This document shows positions 18,060 through 26,924 of a DNA stretch of 50,226 bases, in pieces. The DNA lies in contig CAMCYK010000014.1 in NCBI GenBank assembly GCA_945883695.1, positions 1 through 50,226 of the forward strand, in the 5' to 3' direction. How positions within the stretch are numbered: position 1 is the first letter of the stretch; each line of letters opens with the position of its first letter. The notes under the pieces were generated by a model. The model did no database searches, was not told where the DNA came from, and worked only from the letters and a program-made list of their open reading frames with translations. The position numbers and the translations under genes are program-made. This stretch comes from Akkermansia muciniphila. Lineage in GTDB: Bacteria > Verrucomicrobiota > Verrucomicrobiia > Verrucomicrobiales > Akkermansiaceae.

Positions 18060-18191
18060 TCAGATCCCGACCCCTTCCCGCCATTGTCGGGCCATCAGGG
18101 CGTGGCCGGCGGGCGAGGGATGGATGCCGTCCCAGAGCCGGAACTCGGCCGGGGCGGCCTTCACGGCTTCGTCGAACAAGAACTGGAAGGG
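18060..18191 (-). pseudogene. SGNH/GDSL-hydrolase C-terminal fragment
   Basis: About 42 residues ending in the stop at 18060-18062 read FQFLFDEAVKAAPAEFRLWD followed by GIHPSPAGHALMARQW. The DGIHPSxAGHxLMA block is block V of GDSL-type esterases and carries the catalytic Asp and His. Blocks I-III are absent and the upstream sequence is unrelated, so only the tail of the gene survives. It lies between the secreted protein and a startless cNMP-binding ORF, in a zone rich in fragments. Confidence 0.65.
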
Positions 18192-18335
18192 GGATCCCGG
18201 GCATTTCCAGCGGCGAGTTTGGCAACGGCTCCGGCGGCCGGGATGACGTTCCGGAGCCTCAAATATCCCATCCACCCTATCCATCCTGGTCCATCATCCG
18301 GCTATGGTCCGCGAATCCGTATTCCGGTATCCCCT

Positions 18336-18749
18336 TCAGCCGCGGGTGCGCCAGAACGCCGAGTCGCCGTCGTCCATTTCCTTGACGTAGTTGTAAGTCA
18401 TCCAGTTGACGCGGTGGGCGAGCAGCCGGGCGATTTCGAGGGTGGCCACGGGGTTGGTCCGGAAGAAGGTCGCGGCGTCCCCGATGACCCGCAGCGTGGC
18501 GGGTTTCGACGCGATCACCGACGCGGTCGGGACGACGCCCAGCAGGGCCGACAGCTCGCCGAAGGCCGAACCTGGCTTGGAAATGTTGCAGACGGTGGTG
18601 TGGTCCCGCCGGATCTCCACTTCGCCGTCCTCGAGGATGAAGAGATTCGTCAGCGGACGCCCTTCCTTGATGATGATCTCGCCGGGAGCGAATCGGACTG
18701 CGGGAGCATCGGCGGCGCTTTCAAGGAATGAAGGCCTCCTTTTAAAAGA
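18336..18749 (-). pseudogene. Cyclic-nucleotide-binding (Crp-type) domain ORF lacking a start codon
   Basis: The frame between stops encodes 137 residues with FAPGEIIIKEGRPLTNLFIL, EDGEVEIRRD, and GSAFGELSALLGVVPTASVI, the classic cNMP-binding beta roll and phosphate-binding cassette region (GELSAL). It then ends with a helical stretch and the stop at 18336-18338. No DNA-binding domain follows, so it would be a stand-alone cNBD as used by some regulatory proteins. In frame, no ATG, GTG or TTG precedes the domain; a GTG at 18620 lies inside it and would delete its first third. The 5' end stops abruptly next to repeat DNA, so the gene was probably truncated. Confidence 0.65.
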
Positions 18750-18844
18750 TTAGGCGGCAGAGGGCCGGCGATTGAACCGGAAATGGTGACAAATTCGACG
18801 GATTGAGGGACAGAGCCTGCCGCCGCTTTCCTTGGACTGCGGCA

Positions 18845-19046
18845 GCCGGCTGCCGCTCTCCCTCCGCCAGCCTGCTGGCGGGTCGGGTCCGGACTCCACG
18901 GCAGGCCGTGGCAACAAAGCGGCAGCGGGCTGCCCGCAGTCCATGGCCGGCTGCCGCTCTCCCTCCGCCAGCCTGCTGGCGGGTTGGGTCCGGACTCCAC
19001 GGCAGGCCGTGGCAACAAAGCGGCAGCGGGCTGCCCGCAGTCCATG
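18845..19046. repeat. 101-bp direct tandem repeat, two copies
   Basis: Units 18845-18945 and 18946-19046 are identical except for one C/T difference (GGGTCGGG against GGGTTGGG). Each unit contains palindromes GCCAGCCTGCTGGC and CCACGGCAGGCCGTGG and ends in CCCGCAGTCCATGGCCGG. The GGACTGCGG just before the first unit is inverted relative to CCGCAGTCC at the unit end. No spacers, leader or cas genes are present, so this is not a CRISPR array. It looks like a dispersed palindromic repeat that duplicated in place and fills most of the 397-bp gap upstream of the cNBD ORF. Confidence 0.85.
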
Positions 19047-19146
19047 GCCGGCCGGCATTCAACCCACCCTTTGCCGGGTGGCGGGGAGCACGCGGGCAAG
19101 CAGGCGTCGGCGACACCGTGGCCGGAGAGGGATTCGGACTGAGGAA

Positions 19147-20577
19147 CTATCGGAGATGGCTCTCCAGAAGTGTCTTGAGATCAGGGCTGGACGGGCGCGG
19201 GGCGGCGACGCTCACGATCCTGCCGTTCTTGTCGAAGACCATGAACCGTGGGATGGAGGTGATCTTGTAGGCCGTGCAGACCGGGGATTTGAAACCGGCG
19301 TCACCGATCAGTTGCACGCCACCGAGCTTCTTGGCCGTCACGAAGTCCTTCCACTTCGCGAGATCCTTCATTTCATCGATGGAGTAGCTGATGAAAACCA
19401 CGTCCTTGCCGGCCATCTCCTCCTCCAGCTTCTTGAGGTGGGGGATTTCGGCGATGCAGGGGCCGCACCAGGTGGCCCAGACGTCGACGAGCACCACCTT
19501 GCCCTTGAAGTCGCCCAGGCTGACCTTGGTTCCGTCCGGAGTGGTTCCATCAAAGGGGATGGCCGGTTCTCCCTTGCCGGTCTTGTTGATGGTCAGGATG
19601 AAGTCCGACACGAGTTTTCGCTGCTCGTCGGTGACGAGATGCTTCCGGTATTTTTCCAGCCTGGCGATGTAGTCGTCATCATAGGCCTTGGCACGGGTCA
19701 GGACATTCCTTGCCAGGTACCAACCCCGCACGGTTTCATCCGGAAGGTATTTGAGGGCGACATCGGCCTGGGCGTTTTGCTTGTCAGGGACGTCAACCGG
19801 ATGTGAGGACTGCTGATACATGCAATAGACGCTGGCGAAGTCCATGCCGAAGTCGAAGTGCATCACGGTGTCGTCGGTGAACCGGGGCGCGGAGGAGATC
19901 CGGCGGTAGATTTCCGGATAGTCCGCCGGTTTCGGATGAACCGTGCGCGGCATGTAGAGAAAGTGATAGAGTTCGTATTCGAATTCCGCTTCGACCAGCT
20001 TCGGGAGCAAGCGGTCGAAGCGGCTGTCGCCGCCTGCCGTTGCTGCCAGGAATCCGTCTTTCGCTTTCTCGAGAGCGGGCAGGGCGGGGAACACCTGTTG
20101 ATAGGTGAAATTCCCGCGCAGTTGGTTGCACTTTTTGAGATCCCAGAGGATTTTCGCCCATTTCGAGAGTTGTGTGTTTTCCCGGTCATCCGCCGCGACC
20201 GAATAGGTCTCGCCGTCCATCGTCAGATCCACGTTCTTGCCTGGTGCGAGATAGAGCCGGGCCGCGTCGCCCCGCTCGCCCACGGTATAAAACCCCTCGT
20301 ATTCCGGCTGGAGGTAGAAGCCGAAGGTGCCGTCCTTCGCCACCTTCACGTTGGAATGTTTCACCGGGATTCCATCCCGCACGGTGTTCAGGGAGATTTC
20401 CGCGGGGATGCGGGCGCCCGTGAAGCGGCCGCGGATCAGGCTGGCGGTCTGGTCCTGGGCGAAGCCGCAGAGGGTCAGCAGGAGCGATGCTCCGGCGATC
20501 CGCGCGGCGAGGTGGAGTTTCCGGGTGACCGGTGACGGGAGCGGGTTCACGGAACCCGGGGAAGTGGAAGGATTCAT
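19147..20577 (-). CDS. TlpA-like thiol-disulfide oxidoreductase, exported
   Basis: 476 residues with an N-terminal hydrophobic export segment (about 25-40). The N-terminal part (45-130) resembles the DUF4369-like beta domain found before thioredoxin folds; the middle (135-325) is helical. The C-terminal thioredoxin-like domain (about 335-476) has the redox motif WCGPC (Cys371, Cys374) and the cis-proline loop ITSIPRF. AhpC/TSA-TlpA family proteins with such architecture reduce or rearrange disulfides in the periplasm. Its ATG is only 6 bp after the stop of the giant beta-strand-repeat protein, so the two are co-transcribed; it may assist folding of exported proteins, though the partner itself is Cys-poor. 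Confidence 0.85.
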   Translation of the reverse strand: MNPSTSPGSVNPLPSPVTRKLHLAARIAGASLLLTLCGFAQDQTASLIRGRFTGARIPAEISLNTVRDGIPVKHSNVKVAKDGTFGFYLQPEYEGFYTVGERGDAARLYLAPGKNVDLTMDGETYSVAADDRENTQLSKWAKILWDLKKCNQLRGNFTYQQVFPALPALEKAKDGFLAATAGGDSRFDRLLPKLVEAEFEYELYHFLYMPRTVHPKPADYPEIYRRISSAPRFTDDTVMHFDFGMDFASVYCMYQQSSHPVDVPDKQNAQADVALKYLPDETVRGWYLARNVLTRAKAYDDDYIARLEKYRKHLVTDEQRKLVSDFILTINKTGKGEPAIPFDGTTPDGTKVSLGDFKGKVVLVDVWATWCGPCIAEIPHLKKLEEEMAGKDVVFISYSIDEMKDLAKWKDFVTAKKLGGVQLIGDAGFKSPVCTAYKITSIPRFMVFDKNGRIVSVAAPRPSSPDLKTLLESHLR

Positions 20578-20583
20578 ATCGGT

Positions 20584-23500
20584 TCAGGGGGAGACTTGGA
20601 CCCGCAGGAAGCCCTTGGATGGCAGTCCGTCGGATCCATCGAGGCGGAAGGTGCGGTATTCGTAGCCGGCGGGTGCCGCGGGCAGTCCCGTGGTCACCGT
20701 CGTGACGACCGAAACCGGGGCGCTGAAGGTGGCGAGTCCCAGGCTGCCTTGGACGGTGCTGGTGAAGCCTTCGTGGGTCGCGGCGGGTGAAGGAGATCCG
20801 GTGAAGGCCGGTGTGCCGCTGCGCACGGCGATGGTGAGCAGCAACTCCCTGTCCGTGCCCCCGTCGTCGCTGTCCAAGGTCAGCGGATGGACTCTGGCGC
20901 GGGACGATCCGTTGTTCGGAGTTCCCCCGAGGGCGAATTCCACCGCGTTGCTTTCACCATCGCCATCCGGATCCGCGGCGGGACCGATGATGGCCGGATT
21001 GGTCTCGCCCGGATAGTAGGTGTCGATCCACGACCCGAAGGGATTCGCGGTCTTCACCAGGGCGATGTTGGTCGAGGTGACGCCGTTGTTGTGGTTGTAA
21101 ACGAGCGAGTAGCCGGGCGGCAGGTCGGTCACGGTGCCGAAGGTTCCTGTCAAGGTGCCGGCATAGCTCGCGATGACGTGGGATGCCGCGGTGAGCGGAG
21201 TTCCGATCGAATTGAAGTCGAGCGTCGAGGCGGCTCCCAGGGTCAAGGCACCGGCGGCGTTGAGAACATCGGTCGGAGTGCCGGCGGAGCCGTCGGTTTC
21301 AATCTGCAGGGTGCCATTGATCGTCGTGGTCCTGGCCGTGGTTCCAAGCTGGCCGCTTTCCAAGGTTCCGATTCCCGTGATTCCCGGTGCGAGGGTTCCG
21401 GTGACGGTGACTGCGCCCGACATTTTGCCGCTGGCACGGAGAGTCGCGCCGCTACTGACCGTGACCGCGCCGGTTCCGGTCTGGGTGACATTCACGAGCA
21501 AGGTGCCGGCGGTGACGCTGGTTGCCCCCGAGTAAGTGTTGTTGCCGTTGAGAGTGGTGGTGCCGGTGCCGGCTTGCCGGACGCCACCGGTTCCGCTGAT
21601 GACGTTTCCGAACGCCATGTCGGAGCTTCGATTGAAATTCATCGAAGTGGTCGCGCCACTCAGGGCGATGGATGCCGCATCGAGGGTTCCGGTGCTGCCG
21701 TCAAAGCCGAGGTTCCCGGTTGTCATGGTGATCGCTCCCGTGACATCGAGATCCCCGAGGAACGAGGTGGTGCCACCGCTTGCCGCTCCATTGCTGGTGA
21801 GGTTTCCGGGAATGCTGAGATCGTTCGGAAAAGTCATCACCGCGGAAGAGACCTGATCGACTTTGACGGTTAGATCGCCTTCCGCAACCATGCTGCCATT
21901 CCAGTTGACCGAGGTGCCGGACTGGAGGGTGCCGCCGTTTTCGACGGTTACATTGGTGGTGTGGACGTAGGTCCCGGAGGTGTTGGGGGATCGCGCGGCG
22001 GCTCCGGATTTCACCAAAAGGGTGGAGCCAAAGCCGTCGGACAGACTCGTTGACAGGGCTCCCTCCGCAACCACCGTGTTGAGGTTGGAAGCCGGGCCAT
22101 TGAGCAAGACCTCGCCACTGCCTTTTTTGGTCAGCGTGAAGCCGCCACCGGCAATCGATCCGCCGGTGCCAATATCGAAGCTGCCCGATCCGCCCACCGA
22201 GGCATGGGCGGCGAGTGTGAGGTTGCGGAGGCCACTCTTGCCAGAGCCTTGGAACAGGGTCGTCGTAGTGGAGGAATTGACAATTGCTCCTTCAGCAGTC
22301 GAACCGTCTCCGCGGATGGTGGCGGAAAACGAGCGGGCCGCGTCGTTGAGGAGCTGTCCGTTGAGGTCCAGTTGCCCGGCAGCGGGCGAACTGCTGGTGA
22401 TCGTCACTCCCGACGTGAAGCCCAGAGCCCGTGGACTGAGAAGGACCAATCTGCCGTCGTTGAGTTGAACCGGACCCGCGAAGGTATTGGTGCCGCCCAG
22501 GCTGACCCATGCGTCACCGGATTTCAGCAGGCCTTCGCCGGTACCGGCGATTCCCCCGGCACCCGTGATGACGTAGTCGTTGAGCCCCGAGTTGGTGAAG
22601 GTCATCTTGCCGGGGTGGACCGTGGTGGTCAGGTCGATGGTCTTGCTCGCGGCGGCGTCAGAGAAGGTCACCCGGTCAAGGTTGAAGAACGGGCTGGCGG
22701 ATCCTCCAATGTCCCAACTCGCGGCGGACAGATCCCAGGTGGCACCTGCCGTGCTGGTCCAAACGAGGTTCGCCGCGCTGCCGCCGAGGCTCAGGGTTAT
22801 CTTGTTGCCCGTGACGGCGTCCACGGCCGGTGCGCTCAGGCGGGTGGTGGCAAGGTCGGGCGAGAATACAAGGGTCGGGGTACCGGCGAGGCTGCCGTAT
22901 TCGGCGAGTACTACGGGCCCGGTGGGCGCGGACTGGAGATTCGCGGTGAGAGCGCCACCGGAGAAGGCCATGTTGCCGGCGGATGTCAGCTTGCCGGCGG
23001 TGTTGCCGATCACGGGAAGTTCGATGTTGCCACCGGTTTGATTGACCGAGGCCACAGGAATGCCCGCGACCAGGTTCGACGGCGTTTTCAAGGTGCCGCC
23101 GGACACCGCAAGCGGGCCGGAGGAGAACGCGCCGCGGATTTCGAGGCTCCCGCCGGTGACCGTGATCCCGGCGGTGTTGAGGAGCGGTCCGTCGACCAGC
23201 AGGGAGGAGCCCGCGCCAACGGTGACGGAGGATGCGCCGGCGAGGCCTGCCGTCACCAGACCGGCTCCATTTTGCACAAGGGTGGGGCCGGTATAGGTTG
23301 CTGCCTGACTCAGGGTCAGGGTGAGCTTGTCACCGCTGCCACCGGTGAGCGTGAGCCCGAGTTTGTGGGTGGCACCATCCTTGATGAGGCCGCCGAAGAC
23401 AGGAGCGGTAATGGTGGAGACGTTGCCTGTGTCGGCGCCGAAATCTCCAAGGGTCAGGACGGAGTCGCTGGCGCCGTTGTTCGTGATCACGCCGGTGGCG

Positions 23501-24297
23501 GCGGTTCCCTGGATGCGGGTGGTCGAGAGGTTGTTGCCATTGAGGTCCACCAGACCGGAGATCAAGCGGATGCCGGTATTGCCATGGGTCGCGGGTGCGA
23601 CGGCGGTGCCGGAGAACAAGTTGGTGTTGGAGGAACCGATGACCAGGGTGCCGTTGGCGCCGATCGAACCCAGGCCCAGCAGGCGGGCGTTGGAGCCGGT
23701 GCCGTTCAGCAGCAGGTTGCCTGCGGAGAGGCTGCACTGCAGGAAAGTGAGGGTGTAGTCGCCCGTGAGTTCCAAAGTGCCGGTGCCGCCGGTGTTGCCC
23801 ACGCTTTTGGTCATCGTGCGGACGGCAACGGGATTGTGGAAATACCGGCCATCGAGGGTGAGTTTGCCGCCAGGCGCGATGTCGAAGATCGTGCTGTTGA
23901 TGAGGAGTGCCCCGGTGGAGCTGGTCCCGGAACCGCCGCCGTTGGTGAGGTTGATGGAGTAGTTGTTGGCATCGTTCACTCGGATGGTTCGCGCCGCGGT
24001 GTGGGCGATGTTGGCGGTGTCTCCGCTCGCATTGACGATGCTGAATCCCGCGCCATTGCCGAAAGTGAGGGTCGACGAGGTGTTGGTCGCACCATTCAGG
24101 CGCACGCTGGAAGTCGCGGGATTGGTAAACGTCGCGGTGTCGGCGGCGGCCGGGACGGTGGCGGGCGTCCAGTTCCCGGCACTATTCCAAAGACCGCCGG
24201 TGGGACCGGTGAAGTCCATGGTCGCGGCTGCAAGCGGAGAAAGGGAGCCCGCCAAGGTGGTGGCGGTTGAGATCAGAATCGAGTGGCGGGGCTTCAT
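20584..24297 (-). CDS. Giant secreted autotransporter-associated beta-strand-repeat protein
   Basis: 1237 residues; signal peptide (about 1-24, ending SPLAAA). The body is a long Gly/Thr/Ser-rich beta-helix with recurring autotransporter-associated repeats of the form KxGxGxxxLxGxNxxxGxTxVxxGxL, for example GTGTTTLNGNNTYSGATSVT and LTKKGSGEVLLNG. The C terminus has a Ca-loop-like segment ADPDGDGESNAVEFALGGTP followed by about 90 residues ending KGFLRVQVSP. No 12-strand autotransporter barrel is visible, so the family name describes only the repeats. It heads a two-gene operon with the TlpA-like protein and faces a XylR-like regulator across 132 bp. It is probably a surface or secreted adhesin- or glycan-binding-like protein; the function is unknown. 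Confidence 0.85.
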   Translation of the reverse strand: MKPRHSILISTATTLAGSLSPLAAATMDFTGPTGGLWNSAGNWTPATVPAAADTATFTNPATSSVRLNGATNTSSTLTFGNGAGFSIVNASGDTANIAHTAARTIRVNDANNYSINLTNGGGSGTSSTGALLINSTIFDIAPGGKLTLDGRYFHNPVAVRTMTKSVGNTGGTGTLELTGDYTLTFLQCSLSAGNLLLNGTGSNARLLGLGSIGANGTLVIGSSNTNLFSGTAVAPATHGNTGIRLISGLVDLNGNNLSTTRIQGTAATGVITNNGASDSVLTLGDFGADTGNVSTITAPVFGGLIKDGATHKLGLTLTGGSGDKLTLTLSQAATYTGPTLVQNGAGLVTAGLAGASSVTVGAGSSLLVDGPLLNTAGITVTGGSLEIRGAFSSGPLAVSGGTLKTPSNLVAGIPVASVNQTGGNIELPVIGNTAGKLTSAGNMAFSGGALTANLQSAPTGPVVLAEYGSLAGTPTLVFSPDLATTRLSAPAVDAVTGNKITLSLGGSAANLVWTSTAGATWDLSAASWDIGGSASPFFNLDRVTFSDAAASKTIDLTTTVHPGKMTFTNSGLNDYVITGAGGIAGTGEGLLKSGDAWVSLGGTNTFAGPVQLNDGRLVLLSPRALGFTSGVTITSSSPAAGQLDLNGQLLNDAARSFSATIRGDGSTAEGAIVNSSTTTTLFQGSGKSGLRNLTLAAHASVGGSGSFDIGTGGSIAGGGFTLTKKGSGEVLLNGPASNLNTVVAEGALSTSLSDGFGSTLLVKSGAAARSPNTSGTYVHTTNVTVENGGTLQSGTSVNWNGSMVAEGDLTVKVDQVSSAVMTFPNDLSIPGNLTSNGAASGGTTSFLGDLDVTGAITMTTGNLGFDGSTGTLDAASIALSGATTSMNFNRSSDMAFGNVISGTGGVRQAGTGTTTLNGNNTYSGATSVTAGTLLVNVTQTGTGAVTVSSGATLRASGKMSGAVTVTGTLAPGITGIGTLESGQLGTTARTTTINGTLQIETDGSAGTPTDVLNAAGALTLGAASTLDFNSIGTPLTAASHVIASYAGTLTGTFGTVTDLPPGYSLVYNHNNGVTSTNIALVKTANPFGSWIDTYYPGETNPAIIGPAADPDGDGESNAVEFALGGTPNNGSSRARVHPLTLDSDDGGTDRELLLTIAVRSGTPAFTGSPSPAATHEGFTSTVQGSLGLATFSAPVSVVTTVTTGLPAAPAGYEYRTFRLDGSDGLPSKGFLRVQVSP

Positions 24298-24429
24298 GAG
24301 TGTGGCAGGTGAAAGGACAGATTTTCAGGAACCAGCTTGCCGCAGCCGCCATTTCCAGGTCTTTGCAAATTCACGTTTTTTCTTTTCGAAATTGCGCAGG
24401 ATGCTGCCTTCGCCTGAACTGGGCGGCGG
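24298..24429. promoter_or_regulatory. Divergent promoter region between beta-strand-repeat and XylR-like genes
   Basis: 132 bp separate the two starts. An AT-rich core at about 24360-24402 (TTTGCAAATTCACG, then CTTTTCGAAATTGCG) stands out against the GC-rich surroundings and is the obvious promoter/operator zone. No perfect palindrome was found by eye. Confidence 0.4.
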
Positions 24430-25590
24430 ATGAAGCGAGCCACGACGATCGGTGTGGTCATGGACAATTTCCGGCCTGCGATTCTTGAAGGTGCCGGTGT
24501 CTATGCGCGGGAGCACGGCATCCTTTTGGACGGGCGCTGGTCGGTGCGCGCGGACTGGGTGCCGGATCACCTCGCGTGGGACGGGATTCTTGCCTATCTG
24601 GTTGACGGCAAGGAGACGCTGGACCGCATCTCCACTCCCGGGGTGCCGTTGCTTCATCTGGCCGGTTGGCTGGGACGGCAGGCGCGGCCGAGGATGGAAC
24701 CGGACTTCGCGATGGGTGCGGCGCTTGCCGTGGAGGAGTTCCAAAGAATGGGGCTGTCCCGGGTGGCGGGCATGGAATGGAGGCCCTATTCGATCGACCG
24801 GCGGGCCTATCGCGGGTTGAGATCGGCAGTGCGGAAAGCCGGCATGGAATTCGCCGGCTTGACTTCGTGGAAGAAGGGGGACTGGGCGGTTCAGATTGGC
24901 TCCCTTGCCGATGAGTTGATGAAAGTGGAACGACCTTTCGGATTGTTCCTGGTCCACGCCGGAGTGGCATGGTCCCTGGTGGAGGAATTGTTGCAGCGGG
25001 AGATCCGAATCCCGGCGGACATTTCGATCATCGTCATCGACAAGGACGTGCAGCGGACACCGGCCCTGGCTGCGGTTCCCTTGACGGCGGTGATGCTGGA
25101 TGACTGGCAGTTGGGCTACAACGCGGCGGCATGGGTGCACCGCATGATTCGCGGAGAAGCACATCATCAGCGAATCCTGCGGATCCCGCCATCGGGCTTG
25201 CTGCGGCGGGAGAGCACGGGGACAACGGGTGATCGCGACCCGGTGGTTGCCAAGGCGCTGCATCTGATCGACGGGCCGGTGGATGGAGATCTCACGGTCG
25301 ATGAACTCGCGAAACGGGTGGGTGTTTCACGACGGAAGCTGGAGCAGCGGTTTCGGAAGATCACCGGTGGCACGCCCCACGCGGCGATCCTGGACCGACG
25401 GATCACCGAAGCGAAGCGGCTGCTGGAAAGCGGGACCGAATCGATTTCCGATGTGGGTCAGGCATGCGGCTTTTCTTCCGTCCACTATTTCACCACCGCC
25501 TTCAGCCGCGAAGTGGGGGAGTCCCCTGGAGCCTATCGACGAGCAAGGAATGAACGAGTCCGCCGCGACCCGCGGGGTGGCTCGCGTTGA
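24430..25590 (+). CDS. XylR-like AraC-family transcriptional regulator with sugar-type binding domain
   Basis: 386 residues. The N-terminal two-thirds (about 5-265) is a LacI/periplasmic-binding fold as in E. coli XylR (TIGVVMDNFRPAILEGAGVY; IPADISIIVIDKDV; VPLTAVMLDDWQLGYNAAAW). The C-terminal AraC DNA-binding domain (about 270-372) has two helix-turn-helices: LTVDELAKRVGVSRRKLEQR and ISDVGQACGFSSVHYFTTAF, the AraC signature. It probably binds a sugar-like effector and controls the divergent beta-strand-repeat/TlpA operon. XylR-type regulators are greatly amplified in Verrucomicrobiota and usually do not respond to xylose, so no xyl symbol is given. The start is supported by a purine-rich GGGCGGCGG immediately upstream. 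Confidence 0.85.
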   Translation: MKRATTIGVVMDNFRPAILEGAGVYAREHGILLDGRWSVRADWVPDHLAWDGILAYLVDGKETLDRISTPGVPLLHLAGWLGRQARPRMEPDFAMGAALAVEEFQRMGLSRVAGMEWRPYSIDRRAYRGLRSAVRKAGMEFAGLTSWKKGDWAVQIGSLADELMKVERPFGLFLVHAGVAWSLVEELLQREIRIPADISIIVIDKDVQRTPALAAVPLTAVMLDDWQLGYNAAAWVHRMIRGEAHHQRILRIPPSGLLRRESTGTTGDRDPVVAKALHLIDGPVDGDLTVDELAKRVGVSRRKLEQRFRKITGGTPHAAILDRRITEAKRLLESGTESISDVGQACGFSSVHYFTTAFSREVGESPGAYRRARNERVRRDPRGGSR

Positions 25591-25694
25591 GGATCGATGC
25601 TTGTCAGATCGGGCCACCGCCGCCGTGCGCGCAATTCGGGCCGCTTCTTCGCCGTTTGAGTTTCCTGTCAGGGTATCCCCCTTCTCCCCGGTTC

Positions 25695-26870
25695 TCAGAG
25701 CAGGGTCTTGAAGAGCTTGCCGAGGAGTTCCACGATGGGGATTTCGATGGTGGCGCCGATCAGCAGCGGCACGGCGGCGGGGAGCACGAGGACGAGGACG
25801 GAGGCTTTGGTGAGGGGGATGTTCCGCATGGCGACGACGCTGTCGTGGATCGCCCCGATGTCGCAGGCGGGGCCGAGTTCGGGGGCTTCGAGCAGGGCGC
25901 GGTCGGCCACCGGCCGGCCCTCGATCCATTCGCGGTGGACCAGCCGGCCATGGCGGGCGATGAGGTTTCCGTAGTCGGCGAGGGCCTTGCGTCGGGTCCT
26001 TTTCAGCAAGGGCATGAAGACGGCGAGCGGGCTGAGACAGACAAGCAGCAGGACCGCGAGGAAGAGGCCGGCGAGCAGCTTGAAGTCACGGACGTGGGCG
26101 CCGTGCCAGACGATGTCGTGGGCCCATTTCGAGGCAAGGATGCAGGACAGGGCGAAGGCGAAAGGGGCGAACAGGATGGGGAAGCCGGGGACGAAGCCGA
26201 GGCCGCCGAGGCGGTCGGGATGGTTGGGGACGAGGTCGAGCCCGAGGCCTGCGACGCGCTTGAGCAGCAGGCCGAAAAGCAGGATGCGCCAGAGCCAGGC
26301 GAAGAGGAAGATCTGGAAGACCGGGCGGGAGACCAGCAGGAACCACCAGCCACCGAAGCCGAGCCCGCCGTCGGTGCGGGCCCAGTCCAGTTCTTCCAGC
26401 CTGAGGCCGGTGTCGGGGACCAAGGCCCAGAGCAGGATGACGCCGGCGATGCCGACCCAGGGCAGGGTGGAATTGCGCAGGCGGATCATCGAGGCGATGA
26501 CCTCGCGGAAGGCGGGGACTTTTTCCTCCGGGACACAGCCCGAGGTGACGAAGCGCGGGAGCAGCCGCTTCATCACGGACTGGGCGACCCGCTCGCCGAA
26601 GATCAGCGCGGGCAAGGCGACGAGGTAGCGGGCGTGGGTGCCGTAGTGGCGGAGCAGCGGCTCGCCGGTGGCGCATTCGAAAGCGCGGCCGGTGGCGAGG
26701 GCCCAGGCGACCAGCGGCAGCCAGGCGAGGACGATGAAGAAGAGGATGCGGCGGAAGATGCCGTCCTTGCCGTCCGCCGGGACGAGGCGGAGGACCCGTT
26801 GGAGACGATACCAGGCATCGTCGCGGACGAGCGAGAAGCTCAGGTCACCGGGAGGCGGAGGGGCGGACAT
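25695..26870 (-). CDS. Multi-pass membrane protein of unknown function
   Basis: 391 residues with about six to seven hydrophobic segments, among them IFRRILFFIVLAWLPLVAWA, LPWVGIAGVILLWALVPDTG, FQIFLFAWLWRILLFGLLL, LLAGLFLAVLLLVCLSPLAV and a C-terminal VLVLVLPAAVPLLIGATIEI. A conserved-looking polar stretch NHPDRLGGLGFVPGFPILFA lies between helices. I recognise it as a conserved bacterial inner-membrane family but cannot assign a function. It is the last gene of the 35219-25695 series, separated from the TPR-protein gene by a 54-bp gap containing a perfect 15-bp hairpin. Confidence 0.8.
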   Translation of the reverse strand: MSAPPPPGDLSFSLVRDDAWYRLQRVLRLVPADGKDGIFRRILFFIVLAWLPLVAWALATGRAFECATGEPLLRHYGTHARYLVALPALIFGERVAQSVMKRLLPRFVTSGCVPEEKVPAFREVIASMIRLRNSTLPWVGIAGVILLWALVPDTGLRLEELDWARTDGGLGFGGWWFLLVSRPVFQIFLFAWLWRILLFGLLLKRVAGLGLDLVPNHPDRLGGLGFVPGFPILFAPFAFALSCILASKWAHDIVWHGAHVRDFKLLAGLFLAVLLLVCLSPLAVFMPLLKRTRRKALADYGNLIARHGRLVHREWIEGRPVADRALLEAPELGPACDIGAIHDSVVAMRNIPLTKASVLVLVLPAAVPLLIGATIEIPIVELLGKLFKTLL

Positions 26871-26880
26871 GGCAAAGGAA

Positions 26881-26915
26881 GCCGGACCGGAGCGGGGTGG
26901 CCGCTCCGGTCCGGC
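26881..26915 (-). terminator. Perfect 15-bp hairpin in an intergenic gap
   Basis: GCCGGACCGGAGCGG and its exact reverse complement flank a 5-nt loop (GGTGG). On the minus strand the stem is followed by TTCCTTTG, then the ATG of the membrane-protein gene. It may be a terminator or attenuator for the TPR-protein transcript or a translational control element for the next gene. Confidence 0.6.
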
Positions 26916-26924
26916 GGATGCGGA

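Noticed and set aside
18845-19046. CRISPR-like array
   Set aside because: Two directly abutting 101-bp units without spacers, and no cas genes.
21000-24270. Plus-strand ORFs inside the first giant repeat gene
   Set aside because: They are mirror frames of the repetitive Gly/Thr coding sequence with no independent support.
24430-25590. Calling the regulator XylR and the region a xylose locus
   Set aside because: There is no xylose isomerase, kinase or transporter nearby, and this regulator family is widely used for other effectors in this phylum.
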